This document shows positions 29,136 through 40,978 of a DNA stretch of 64,000 nt, one piece after another. A program made the position numbers and the translations under genes. Where the stretch lies: NCBI GenBank assembly GCA_000320605.2, contig KB445795.1, positions 118,864 through 182,863 of the forward strand, read 5' to 3'. How positions within the stretch are numbered: position 1 is the stretch's first letter; every line of letters begins with the position of its first letter. The notes beneath the pieces are model-generated. The model searched no databases, had not been told where the DNA came from, and saw only the letters and a program-made list of their open reading frames with translations. This DNA is from Gelatoporia subvermispora B. Taxonomy: Eukaryota; Basidiomycota; Agaricomycetes; Polyporales; Gelatoporiaceae.

Positions 29136-31617
29136 TGAGCGCAGCAAATGGCAGCTATGAGGAGCTGAAAACGTTTATCTAATCATAATAGATAGAGACT
29201 GTTAGATTAGATAGAGAAAGAGATAATAATCGAGCGCCCAAAGTAATGTTTGCCTATGTTTGTCAGAAATATTGCGCGCCTGCACAATAAAGGGGTGCAC
29301 AACAACCTTGACAAGCAAGGTAACCCCGCTGTGGCGTCGCGTGCCTCGTCGTCGATGAGACGCCAGGAACGCGGCCCCGCTCTCGATGAAGGGCACTTCA
29401 GCGTGTAACTCTCTCACTCGTTCTGCGCTCGGCCACGCCCGCATACCGCCCTGGCCTCCATTGGTTGGTATCCGCCGTGTACATCTGTCTTCATATACTC
29501 TGTGTCTTACGCATGCCCGCACACCATATTCCGTGCTTTCTACTTCGGTCGTTTGCTGGCGTGCTCTCCAATTTCGGCGGAGCGATGTCCTTGAAGTAGC
29601 TAAATCGACAACTATTTCTCGCCCTCTTCTCCTCTCACAACAGCGACTACCTGGTGACATCGTGCAGTAGTGTCGAAGACTCCTCGCTCTTCCTCCGGTT
29701 GCGCAAGGCAGCGAACATCGACGTTGCGCACCGCGCTTTGATTGAATTCGACAACACGTGGTCCAGCCTCGTGAATACTTCGTGTGCGGCGAAAGACTTC
29801 TCTGGGTACAAGACCAAGCCCACGGCATCTGCCAGATGCACACTATGCGGTGATCCGACTTTGCTATAGACATGCATTCAGTATAAGTGTCCTACATCAG
29901 ACAAAACGAGCTTGCGGGAGCGTGTACGGTCATAGACTCGCGCAGGGTACCTCCCACATCGTCACTCGAAATTTGAACGCCTGTACCTCCCTCGACCGGC
30001 GCGACGCACTATTTGTCGCACTATTTGTCTAACGCCAAACTAACGGAGCCGGAGAGCGTGCGCAGAGCACCCAAGGACCTCGTATTCGCGACGTTGCGAC
30101 GCACTCGACCCCTAACGTAGTAGGCATGCATAGCAGTGGGCGCGAGGGGCGAAGACAAGGATGCTTTGCGGGCGACCGATGGGCGGCGCCGTGGGCGTGG
30201 ACATGGTGCGGGAGGGGAGTCTCGTAGGATGCAGGACGACATGGGCGAGTCGTATGGGGCGACTCCAACTCCGCCCTCGTGTAGCGCGTGCGTGCGGGAG
30301 GGATCGATGGGTAGGACTAGGCTTGTGGACGAGCCAGAAGGGCGCGCGACGATGATGCTCAGGGACGTGTGAGCACTTGTGGGTGCTGGGATGCTAGCGG
30401 GGGTCGGGAGGCGCGCTGCCGAGGCGGGACCGACGCATATAGGAAGGGCGCCGCTCCCTAGCTGCTAATCAATTCTTTGCGAAGGTTCCAGAGGAAGAGC
30501 CATCGCCGGAGAGCCGGGGCCTGTCACTGGACGACGTGCACGACGTCATACCTCACATCGCGATTGCCCCAGATTCGGAATCCTTGCCAGCTCTGACGTA
30601 CGCTCACTTCCATGTCATCGCAGTTTGTATCTATCGAGGTGATTACAGCTCCGTGGTATTTGCTTCGCTTGAGCTGATATATTGCAGGGTTTGTCAATGC
30701 ATCTCTTCGCCTCCACCTTCCTCGGGAAGTTCCTCTACGTTGCCTGGAATCCGCATACCTGCGTGAGAGCATTTGTTCGTGGTAACGAATGTAATGATAA
30801 TCCTCTGCAGCTATACTCACACGCAACGCAGATAGTTCCTTGGCAGCGGGAGCACAGTCATGTCCGACGTGATATTCGCCACCCAATCCAGGCTCTACCG
30901 CCCCTCACCACATCCGCGAGGGCAGCGCAGCGCACGCACACTACACGAATAAGAAGCAGGGCTCCTCGCGACAGGCACGACAGGACCAGAGGACGTGATC
31001 ACGGCATTGCGTAGGCAGGCGGGTGTATCGGGCGGGTCGACCCTTGCGGGAAACAACTGCTAATGCATGCGTTTAGTGCTGGTGAGTGTATGCGGCGCGC
31101 AATTGCTCTCCCTGAGTTGCATGATGTTGCATGTACCCATTCACTACTCGGGATGTATAGTATCTGCCGTGCTCCGCTCGTGTTATTCAAGTACGAATAA
31201 CGCTTCCCGTCTGCTGTCATGGTCACACGAGTTCTCGCACATATGCGTGACGTATAGTATCCGCACTACTCACTACTATATTCTCTCCTGAACTCCCGCA
31301 AAAGCGTCCTATTCCCCCGTCTCACCTACCCCACCAACGTCGTCGCCGTCACGGCGCTATGCGGCGCACCGCGGTGTCACCTGCAAAGCGCGAGTCGAAC
31401 AGGAAGGCGTAATCGGCGAGGCCACAGGCGGTTCCGGGATCGTGGAAAGCACGCTCGGGGTATACGCTCTCAGCGAGATCAGGGATTATGACAGAGAACA
31501 CGCCGAACTAGATGATAGCCTAGCACTGAGCAAAACGAATTCCGGAACAGATCACAAATTAAGTAAACCACATATGTCCTCGGTACATGTACAGGGTCAG
31601 GATATAACAGACACGAT
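29136..31617. other. Gap between the Helitron and the STAND gene, with possible gene fragment
   Basis: It is mostly without supported genes. A possible two-exon fragment on the + strand runs from about 30480 to 30765: an acidic stretch with LSLDDVHDVIPHIAIAPDSE, an intron with GTTTGT and GCAG ends (about 30622-30687), then GFVNASLRLPREVPLRCLES. The frame is conserved-looking, but I do not recognise it and it does not extend well at either end. The Helitron 3' end should also lie in this stretch. Confidence 0.4.
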
Positions 31618-34600
31618 CTACGCGTGGCCTTCTACCCTAGATAGACCGTACTGTGCTACACGAGACAAAAGCTGACTGGACAGACCGTTCACATTCGCAC
31701 CGTGGTCAATGAGCAGACGGGCAATCTCGAGTTGATATCTCCTCAACGCTGCTTCCAGGGCAGTTCCATATTTGCCACATGGGGCATTGACATCTGCGCC
31801 GTGCTCGATGAGCAGACGGACAATCTCGACATCCCCCCTCCAACGTCGCGACGCGACTCCCAGGGCAGTCCCACACTCGCCAACACGAGCACTGACATGT
31901 GCCCCGCTATCGGTGAACAGACGGGTGACCTCGATATGCGCTCGTTCCAACGCGGCTCCCAGAGCAGTTCCATACTGCTGGCCGGCATCAGCATTGACGT
32001 CTGCGCCGCAATCGATAAGCAGACGGGCAACTTCGACATGCCCTCTTGACGAGGCTCTGGCAAGGGAAGTTCCATAGTCGCCAGCCGGGGCATTGACGTC
32101 TGCACCGTGCTCAACGAGCAAACGGGAAATCTCGATGTGCCCTACCGACGATGCTCTTGCAAGGGCTGTTCCGCACTCGCCACCGCAGACATTGACATCT
32201 GCGCCGTGTTCAATGAGCACACGGGCGATCTCGACGTGCCCTCCCAAAGACGCCACTATAAGGGCAGTTCCGTACCAGCCAGCCGGGGCATTGACGTGTG
32301 CACCGTGCTCGATGAGCTGACGGACAACCTGGGTGTACCCTTCTGACGACGCTATTGCGAGGGCAGTTCCATACCACCGGCCAGTCGGGGCATTGACGGC
32401 TGCACCACGCTCAATGAGCAGGCGGGCAATGTCAATGTGTCCATCCAACAAAGCCATTGCGAGGGTAGTTCCGTTGTTGTCAGCCAGGGCGCTGACATCC
32501 GCACCATGCTCAATGAACAGACGGGCAACCTCGATGTGCCCTTCTGACAATGATATCGCGACTCGCGCGAGGGCAGTTCCGTACCACGAGACAGGTGGGG
32601 CGATGACATCTGCACCGTGCTCAGTGAGCAGATGGACGACCTCGACGTGTCCTTCCGACAATGCTATCGCTAGGGCAGTTCTGTCGTCGCCACTTGGGGC
32701 ATTGATGTCTGCACCGTGCTCAATGAGCAGACGGGTGATCTCGATGTGTCCTTTCGACACCGCAGTTGCGAGGACATTGGTTCTACTCCACCGGACAGAC
32801 GTGACATTGACATCTGCACCGTGCTCAATGAGTAGACGTGCGATCTCGACGTGCCCTATTGACGATGCCATTGCGAGGGCAGTTTTATCCCACTTGCCAG
32901 ATCTGGCATTGACATCTGCGCCGTGTTCAATGAGTAGACGTGCGATGTCGACGTGCCCTTCTGACGATGCCATTGCGAGGGCAGTTTCATCCCACTTGCC
33001 AGATCTGGCATTGACATCTGCGCCGTGTTCAATGAGTAGGCGGGTGATCTCGACGTGCCCTCTTGACGATGCCATTTCGAGGGCAGTTTTATTCCACTTG
33101 CCAGATCGGGCATTGACATCTGCGCCGTGCTCAATGAGTAGACGTGCGATGTTGACGTGCCGTCTTGGCGCCGCAGTTGCGAGGGGAGTGTGATAGAGGT
33201 GGCCAATCCGGGAATTGATGTCTGCACCGTGCTCAATGAGTATACGGGCGATCCCGAGATATCCCTTGGCGCATGCTGCGCCTAATGCCGTTCCATGGAA
33301 TCTACCTGGTATGTCATAATCGAGGCTGGAGGTGGCGTCCACAATGTGTTCCACTATGTGCTCGAAGCCACATAATGAAGCATAATAAAGTCCGTGTCCT
33401 GTTTCGTGTGTCACGGGCATCCACCGGAAGCGGTCTAGTTTGTCGTATAGTTGAATCCACGGTCTGATGAACCGGTCACTAGGATCGAAGAAGATTTCCA
33501 TAGCCTTTTCAATGATTCCGGCCACGCTTTCAGCGCTCGCATGCTCCGTCCAGTAACGCGCAGAGTAACACGCAAGGGGATGCTCTGCGTCTGTATCTGC
33601 AGTGAGGGCTTCTACGTCCGTGCACGCGGGTAATCGGTATAGAACGGCGAGGCAGGCTTTAGCAATGATCATGTGTGCATCCCGTTCGATGATGCGAAAC
33701 TGCTTAAGTGGCTTGGAGGCAAGGCGGGAGGAGAGGAGGTACTCCTGCACGGAGAAATGAGCAAATTGCACCTGCTGGTTGTGAGGGTTCACCACGACCA
33801 GTGTGGAGCACATGGCGAGGACCGTCACATCTGGGTTGTTGTAGCGCCACTCCGTCTTGAGTTCCGGGATGTCAGACTCCACGTCCACCGCAAGAACTTC
33901 TGCAAGCTCCTGAATTCTAAGCGGGCGGCGGCATACTGTCAGACATTGAAAGATCCGAAGGAGACGGTCTGCCTTGTTTTCCTCGACACCATTCAAGATG
34001 CGGTCGTAGGTCCCATATAGGGTCTCTGGCAGGCTATGCAAAGTAGCTTCAACGTGTGCAGGAGGGCAACCGCGAAGCATGTCCAGCTGACAGGACACCC
34101 AGCGGAACCTATAAAGTACTGTAAGCATCAAGAGATACCCCATATGAGCGACAGGTACGCACATGCCGTTTGCTTTCTCCGATAGTACCTTGACCACGAG
34201 AGCTTTATGTTGTTCGTTCCATGCTCCATAAGCAGCATCCCGATCTACACAAGATCGCACGTAGTCGGCCATATCACGATCTTGTCCAATGTTTTCGTCA
34301 ATAGCGATGGACTGAGTATTAAGAGGGCTGAAGACTGCCGCGATGTCAGTTTCGGGGCGACTTGTGAGGCAGAAATGCACGTTCGGAAGGCGCAGACAGA
34401 GGAGATCCTGGATCAGCTTCAACACCCGATTACGGGGAGACATGGTTCCGGAGTCTGGACATTCGTCCAGTGCATCGATCACGATATATATTGAGCGACT
34501 AGTCGACACGCGTAGCATTTCCTCCAGGCATTCTTGGAGGTGGGCATTGCTTGGTCGCGGTGAGCGTGGCTTCCCGTTATGATTCGAATATAGGCGACAA

Positions 34601-36880
34601 AGGATCTTGGTGCAATCACCTGATTCTGCGGAAATTTCGAGCAGTAGATGGGATAGTAGACCATTAACGTCTTGTTTTGCCGAGTCGCGGAAATCGCAGT
34701 AGAAGTAAGTAACGACAGAGTTGGGCAGTGGAATGCAGTGGTATCGGAGAGCCTCGATGATCGCCGAACGACTGAAGTATCAGCTTGTGATGCGGTGAAA
34801 GACGAGAAGCACATACCACAGTACGGTCTTTCCCAAGCCAGCTGTAGATATTTCCGTCACCGTCATGAACGGATGAGCTGGATAGACAATACTAACGCAT
34901 GCCATAGATCCATAACAAGGAGCCCGCTATCCTCCACTCCTGCATCACCTCGCCCTCAGTGAACCAAGCTGCGGTACCCTCATGGTGCGAGTTCGTAGCA
35001 GTGATATGGTTCGTTGAGGGATCGGGTGGCGATAGCCATGTGTAACAATCGCGGACCATGTCACCATCTACGTATCGATATCAGTTGCCATAGGTCATAC
35101 TGATAGACAGCCCAACGAACATTTTATCTCAGCGACGTCTCTTTCAATACGAGCTATGTCGAAAGTCAGTCTAGAACATTGGTGAATTCTTCTTCGACAT
35201 ACCAACGGAGCTGGTGAGATTGCCCAGATTCGCCTGGATCACTGCTGCCGGTATCTGATCACCTGTTCGAATTGATTGGCACGTGCGCGAGCAGTAGGAG
35301 CATGTTGCATACCCTGCATAAGAACATTGAGACTGTTCAAGACATTGTGGAGAACTGTGAGGCCCTCCGTGGTCGCCATCCGTGTCTCGATCAGGGCTAA
35401 ACGGTCGAGTGTTTTGAAGGCGTCCTGGACAGCCGGGTCTCTCAGGAGCGTCTTCATGTACTTCTCTGGATAGCGCTGAGCTGCAGCCGTGACATAGGGC
35501 ATAAATCGACTCACTGAAGCGCCCCTCTTTGATCTGCTCAGTCGCGAGTCCGAGAATGGACATTACTTCAACCAACTGTAACCCTGGTCGAGGGTTACAA
35601 GTACGCGCGGGAAGAGAAGTGTCCCGATTAGGAAGGAGGGAAGGAGGAGAAGTATGCTAGTTACGCGTCCTGTGCCCTTTGGTTCTTACCGCAAGGGCAC
35701 AGGTACGCCAGAGGATCTTGTATCTTAGTCGTGGGTTCTTACCGCAAGGGCACAGGCCCGTCTTGTTGTATTTCGACGGCGTGATAGTGTTTCCCCTCAT
35801 ACGGGTTTCCACCAACGTGTTGGTGAGAATTTTGCCCATTTTCGGAGATATCGTAACCTTGGAATAGACTTCGAGACGAATAATGAAACTCGAAACGTCT
35901 TCGAGTAGGTCCATGAGCATCTTGTAGCTCTCACTGACGTAACGAATTGTCTGAAGTACTAGAATTCATTTCTGCAAGAGGAAGACTTGGAAATACATAC
36001 CTCAAGCAGAACGACAATAGCGCCGATGACGGCTTTTCCCGGTTTCCAGACCTGATTTTGAGAACGTAAGTTCTATACAATGGAAATGAGCTCGGCTTCA
36101 AACGTCGACTTACTATGCCAATGCCTTCTCCTAAAGTTTCGTTCAGATGAAGTGCGAGCAAGACATCCACCATCTGGTTGAGCGTCCGTGTAAGTACGCC
36201 CTTCGCCTTGCCCTTCTCTTGACAGTCGATGAACTCGTTGATGGGTTTTGGAGAATGTTCATGACATCGCCGGTCGTCTTGCAATTCTCGAGCTCAGCAA
36301 TAAACGGCTCCTTCGTAAGGTCTTTCTTCGTCCGTTGTTTGTATTTATCGAGAGCGGCCTGTAACATTGACTCCAGTTGGGAAGGCGAGCTACATGCGTC
36401 CAAAGCAATCGGTTGTGCTGAATTTTGATCCCCTTGCTCAGTGTGACGAGAAGATCCGTCCTCAGCCTGTAATGAAGTCGCAAACTCCGACACTGGTACG
36501 TGTCCTATCTCCCCAGCGAAGGGAGGCAACGATGGCGCGTCTCGAGGAGATGTGCAGGATGCGATACATGTTTCGCCGGCCACCTCACCGACCACCTGTA
36601 CGTCCTGATACGTTGGCCGCGAGGGCGTCCCTGTCGGGATATCAACCGGAGTTATCTGGGTTGTTAGGTCTTCAATATCAGTGGAGTTAATGTCTCTGGT
36701 GAGATGAGAGGAACGGACTAGATTACTAGGGGATGGGACAGAGTGGACTGGGGCATGGGCAGAGTTCTGTTCGGCCTGCTCTCCATTCGTGCCCATCGGA
36801 GGTTCTTGGTTGTTTCGCCTGGATTTCTTCTTTCCGCGGTGTTTGCGATCATGAAACAAGCGAGGTAATCGGGATTTCAT
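31618..36880 (-). CDS. STAND NTPase with NACHT domain and ankyrin repeats
   Basis: Fungal NLR-like signal-transduction ATPase, a class known for self/non-self recognition. The start is ATG 36878-36880 and the stop 31618-31620. The N-terminal exon has a basic start, a disordered region and ESMLQAALDKYKQRTKK, a helical domain usual before NACHT in basidiomycetes. Small exons follow (VWKPGKAVIGAIVVLLE; SESYKMLMDLLEDVSSFI; MPYVTAAAQRYPEKYMKTLL; AWFTEGEVMQEWRIAGSL). The P-loop GMPGLGKT (about 34850-34905) is split by introns. Walker B is IYIVIDALDECPD (34470-34500), followed by LTSRPETD. The last exon (34518 downward) holds the NACHT C-terminal region and about 16 ankyrin repeats. Between the first and second N-terminal blocks (about 36243-36250) the frame must shift by one base, so the gene may be a pseudogene here, or the assembly has an indel. 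Confidence 0.83.
32861..33166 (-). repeat. Three near-identical 102-bp tandem repeats in the ankyrin coding region
   Basis: Units start at 32861, 32963 and 33065, exactly 102 bp (34 codons) apart. They encode the RSGKW-type ankyrin repeats and differ at only a few bases each, whereas other repeats of the same gene are much more divergent. This points to recent duplication or gene conversion within the array. Confidence 0.85.
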
Positions 36881-39182
36881 TGAATAGCGATCTTTGAGGT
36901 TTGAACCGTGAGGTAGGGGAGACGAACGACAACGCTGCTCAGGACTGAGGGGAGAGACGGTGCGGCGAGCTTGGATACTAGCGTAATCCTAATAACATGC
37001 ATGCCTGTCAATAGGGTGTCAGCATCGCCTCATGGGAACGCTCAAAAGGTGCATTGCCACTGGCAAGCACGATGAAGCCTCCCGCGGCCCGCAGTACAGT
37101 AACGCCCAGATACTTGCGCAAACTGTAAAGCTCTGGAGAGCGAGGTGATTGCACAATATATCCCAGTTAGCCCATATGTCGCGGGGACGTACTACCAGTC
37201 GGACGACAGGCCCACCCGCACAGGTCCTACGACACAGTGTGTCGGGCAGGAGCGCGGCCACAGGCCCACAGTCCGTCTCGAAATCATGATGGGCACAAGG
37301 GCCTTATGTCGTTGATTCTCGATGAGCTGAAGACGTGCTGACATTGGATAAACTAACATAGGCGCCAATATTCTCGCGCTCGGCGTATAATCGGATCTGG
37401 GTAGGTGTGCCATTTGCTCGGCGGGCGCGAGAGTACGATAACGAGTACACAGCGGCCTCAGTAGTACGGCCTCCAGAGCAAACGGTAGGTCGATAAGGGA
37501 ATCTTCTGTAAAGCGCTGCCACATCGGTGGACCGATGTCACTGTGGAAGGTGGGGGCAGGTGAAGGACATGGATAGGCGGTGCACCCCAAGTTCCTAGCA
37601 CGGCTGGTTGGAATCCGCTCAGCATAGTTCCCCTAGTAGTTTTGTGTTAGTCGAATTGAGCGAGGATGCCGGTATGGTGCTCCCAGCGGACAAAAACAGA
37701 ATGGACAGCCACAGAACATGGGTGCTAAAAGAGCGAACTAACCACGCACGGAGAAACATACTAGGTGTTAGCCGCACGATCAGCGACCCGTCATTCGAGT
37801 CCTCGCGGAACCCGCATCTCTCTTTCGTGCCAACTACCACCGTCTCGCATCTGCCTCTCTACCAGGAACCAAGGTTGCCCACAGCCTCCCAACCCCTGCT
37901 GTTCATCCCCTAACCATATGCCCCTTTCTTCACTGTGCTCGCCGTCGTGTGCCAACATAACTTGAGGTGGTGCGCAGATGCGCCATTCGTTCTCAGTATA
38001 ATCCCAGACCGTCGCGACAGAGGCCGGTCTATAGATATGTATGCCATTTAGACTCGTCGACGACCACCTTACATATTCTCGACACACCAAGGGCATGCCA
38101 CCTTGATGCAGCGTCAGTAAGTTCGTTGCTGCCTCGCTTCGAAGTAAATCAACACTGACCTTTGGACATATGCTACAACAGACCTCATAACGTCCGCTCT
38201 AAACCATCATCGATGTCGTGCTTTGGCAAGACGATGCTGTTCCCAACATCAGTAGAGCCCTCAACTATTCCAATATCTCGTGGTCAACAGACCGAACATC
38301 GAACAAACGGCGAGAAACGTGGATGTACGGTGACCTAGCGGCCTATTGCTACTAGTTAGCAGTAAAGCTCCCGAAGTTCCGTCTCCGTTGCCTAAGACGC
38401 CCGAAGAAGCGAGACGAAGACTGGTCCCCTCAGTGGCAGATCCCAGAGAACGCACGGATATCGAGGCATGTTGTCGGAGGGACAGGGAATGGGGAATAGC
38501 ACGAGTAAAATATTCTCAGTGCGGAGCATGTAGGGCGGCGTTTAGACTGGGACGTTAGACAGAATCGTAACTTTCGCCACACGCAACAATGCGGTGTGCA
38601 CTGCAGAACTCTTGACATGAATATTGAGCTCTTGAATACTTGGCGAGACAACATCTGAGTCTCGCGAGTCATAACAGAGAGCGAGGCAACAAGGTGCAAT
38701 TAGATCTTCAAGGAGGAATACGTCAGGCAAAATAATCGCAGTTGTAAACGACGTCGTGCGAGCAGTTGTACACCGTGACTGTCATGATTAAAGGGCACAT
38801 ACATGCGTGAATGGGAACAACTTGGAATAATACCGTACCTGAGATTGGACTGGCAACGGCCTAGTGCCGCCGTCAGACAACAGCCTCGCGAGCCCAGAAA
38901 CGCACGAGCAAAGGCTCATGCGCTCCCTACAGGCCGCATAACGCTCATCACCGAAGTGATTCGCGCGGAAAAGGAGTGCACAAGGCATCCGTAATGTTTG
39001 GGGTTACGCGACTGTCACTGAGCGTGCATCGCCTAAGTCATTGGCAAGGAAGGCATAGAGCATACAGGAAATAACCGTAAGTAACATCAGCCCATGCGCA
39101 TGCCAGACATACTCCCTCAAAAAAACCCGAGGTCGGGAACCCTCCGGGCTGACGGTAAACCGAAGCAGAGAAAGCGCACAGC
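36881..39182. other. Gene-poor stretch between the STAND gene and RPL7
   Basis: No frame here has a domain or a coherent exon pattern on either strand. It holds the second copy of a dispersed repeat and, at 37022-37046, a match to the first bases of the window. The STAND promoter should lie just right of 36880. Confidence 0.5.
37252..37591 (+). repeat. Dispersed repeat, copy 2
   Basis: Collinear with 19278-19612 in the same orientation, sharing GCGCGGCCACAG, GGTCGATAAGGGAA and the TAGGCGGTGCACCCCAAG block. Identity between blocks is low, so the family is old. Confidence 0.6.
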
Positions 39183-40352
39183 TTAGTTCATCTGGCGGAC
39201 GAGCTTGTTGATGTGCTTCTCGCGGTTACCGAAGTCACCACCCTCGATGTAGTGCTTGAACTTGCGGGTCCTCCAGCCACCAGTGGGGTTGGAGAGCTTG
39301 AAGGGCCAGAGGAAGTTCGCCGCCTGATGGGTAGACCCCTGTAAGTCTCAAGATACAAATACTAGCAGCATAAGATACGTACCTGCTTGAAGTTGGGGCC
39401 AGCGGTGACGATCTCGTGGACGAGGTCCTCGACGGAGAGGATGTCGTACTTGCCGAGCTGCTCCTCGATGACAGTGTTGGAGGCGAGGGGGATGCGCTGC
39501 TTGTTAACCTTGCCATAGCCGCGCTTGTAGATAAGCTCACGGACGGTCTTAAGGTTGGGCTCGCCGTAGGTGACGTAGGGCTCGACCAGGCGAAGCATCT
39601 GCTCAGTCGCCTTGGTGACCTTGACAAAGACACCGTTGTTGATCTGAAGGAGACGGAGGAGCTGGAGGATTTTGCGGGGCTTGGGCGCGATCTCGTTGAT
39701 ACTGCGAGAATGTTAGAGATAACCAAGCATGTAAGAAAATTGTTGTACGCACCCGCGAATACGGACAACGAAGTAGACCTTTGCCTGGGCAGGGACGTAG
39801 AAGTCACCCGCCGCACGCGCAGCGCGCTTCAGGCGGACCTCCTCCTTCTCCTTGTTGATGTACTCCTTAACGTAGGTCTCCGCGCGCTTGAAGATAACCT
39901 TGCGCTTAGCCTTCGTCGCCTGAATGTAATGGTTAGCATCTGTGCCCATACAAAAATTTTATGAACAAGTGGAGTCTCAGTCCCGAAAGATGGTTGATTC
40001 AGGCAACACAGTGAAGAAAGATTCCCACTAGCCATGAAAAAGAAAGTATGCATCACAGAGCCAAAAAGAGAAAGCGGCAGATTGAAGCGGAGGACGTGAT
40101 GCTCACCTTGCGGGCAGCGACGGCAGCAGCGAGACGCTCCTCGCGAGCCTTCTCGTTCTGCTTGCGCTTTTTGAGGAGGGTCTCAGGGACCTCGATGTCC
40201 TGCAGTCACGAAACACCCAGAGTCAGAACGCTGTCCTTTCGACGCATTGTTCTCGCATGAACACACCTGGACGGAGGGGACGCTGTGCAAAATATCAGAT
40301 CATTCGTTCACAGAGCATATCGGAGAGGAACGTACGTAGTTGAGGGGGCCAT
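39183..40352 (-). CDS. RPL7: 60S ribosomal protein L7 (uL30)
   Basis: Structural protein of the large ribosomal subunit. Six exons: 40352-40336, 40282-40267, 40199-40107, 39919-39753, 39701-39383 and 39323-39183. They total 753 nt, or 250 residues, the normal size for eukaryotic L7. All introns are GT-AG. The sequence shows the N-terminal basic helix ([19 protein letters not shown]), [58 protein letters not shown] and the C-terminal [20 protein letters not shown]. The first two coding exons are only 17 and 16 nt. The fifth intron in genomic order (39920-40106) is 187 bp, three times longer than the others, and contains a snoRNA candidate. This is a highly expressed gene. Confidence 0.97.
39972..40062 (-). 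ncRNA. Box C/D snoRNA candidate in an RPL7 intron (snR39b-like guide)
   Basis: On the minus strand the intron has a box C-like GTGATGC (40056-40050) and a box D CTGA (39980-39977), about 70 nt apart. Immediately 5' of box D is ACCATCTTTCGGG (39994-39982), 13 nt exactly complementary to the conserved 25S/28S rRNA segment CCCGAAAGATGGT. By the box D plus five rule it would direct 2'-O-methylation at the G of CCCG, equivalent to yeast 25S G805 (guided by snR39b). In budding yeast RPL7A and RPL7B introns host snR39 and snR59, which target A807 two bases away. Box C deviates at its last base and the terminal stem is weak. Confidence 0.72.
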
Positions 40353-40978
40353 TACGGGAAGCTCTTGAGGCTGCGCTGTGCTGCTGTCGCCAGACAATTC
40401 GCCGCGGGTGAGCGACCTGTGGCTTGCCGCAACTGTGCAGTTTTTACCACATTGTTCCCACGCTCAGATATATCACCCACACCTAAGCGCCCGTACGACC
40501 TCTCCGGCTTCCGCGGAATGTGCTACCCCTGTCCAGGACTCGACCATGAAAAAGCAATATCTCAGGACTCGATATCTAAGCAGACTGTTGTCTCTGCTTG
40601 TCGACTGGGGCTGGTTGTACACCTGGTATACCGAAGACCTCTTCTGGCAAGCCTCACTGAATGTATTATCCATCTGTCTATCCATTCTCTACTTGCGGCC
40701 TCGTCGGACTTAATGCTTAGCGCAGTACATCCTTCGGTGTTGCGTGCTTTTGGCCGTGATCTTATGCTGCGGAATATGTGTATTTCCATCAAATGATCTT
40801 ACTGCTACCTGTGTTACATTGCAGACATCTTCCGACAAATAATGCGTCGGCTCGCTGCGCTTTTGGGATCTGCCGTGTATAAGGTCCTCTGTATGAGTCC
40901 AAAGAACGAAACTGTGATCATCCAATATTTGAGATCTATGCTACAGAGGTATCCTACAGTCATGCGGATATCATATGG
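40353..40978. other. RPL7 promoter side and MED16 3' end, no supported gene
   Basis: Tail-to-head spacing between MED16 (ending at 40979) and the RPL7 start. Open frames of up to 143 codons occur on the + strand, without domains. The RPL7 promoter must lie here; no clear TATA box is seen on the minus strand. Confidence 0.5.

Noticed and set aside
29295..29335. Hairpin CCTTG/CAAGG as a possible Helitron 3' end
   Set aside because: No CTRR lies about 10 nt after it; the end cannot be fixed without comparing copies.
32861..33166. Regular repeats that might suggest a CRISPR-like array
   Set aside because: The units are 102 bp with no variable spacers, encode ankyrin repeats, and the genome is eukaryotic.
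32333..33193. 286-codon plus-strand ORF made of regular repeats
   Set aside because: It is the antisense of the ankyrin repeats of the STAND gene; the repeat periodicity keeps the opposite strand open.
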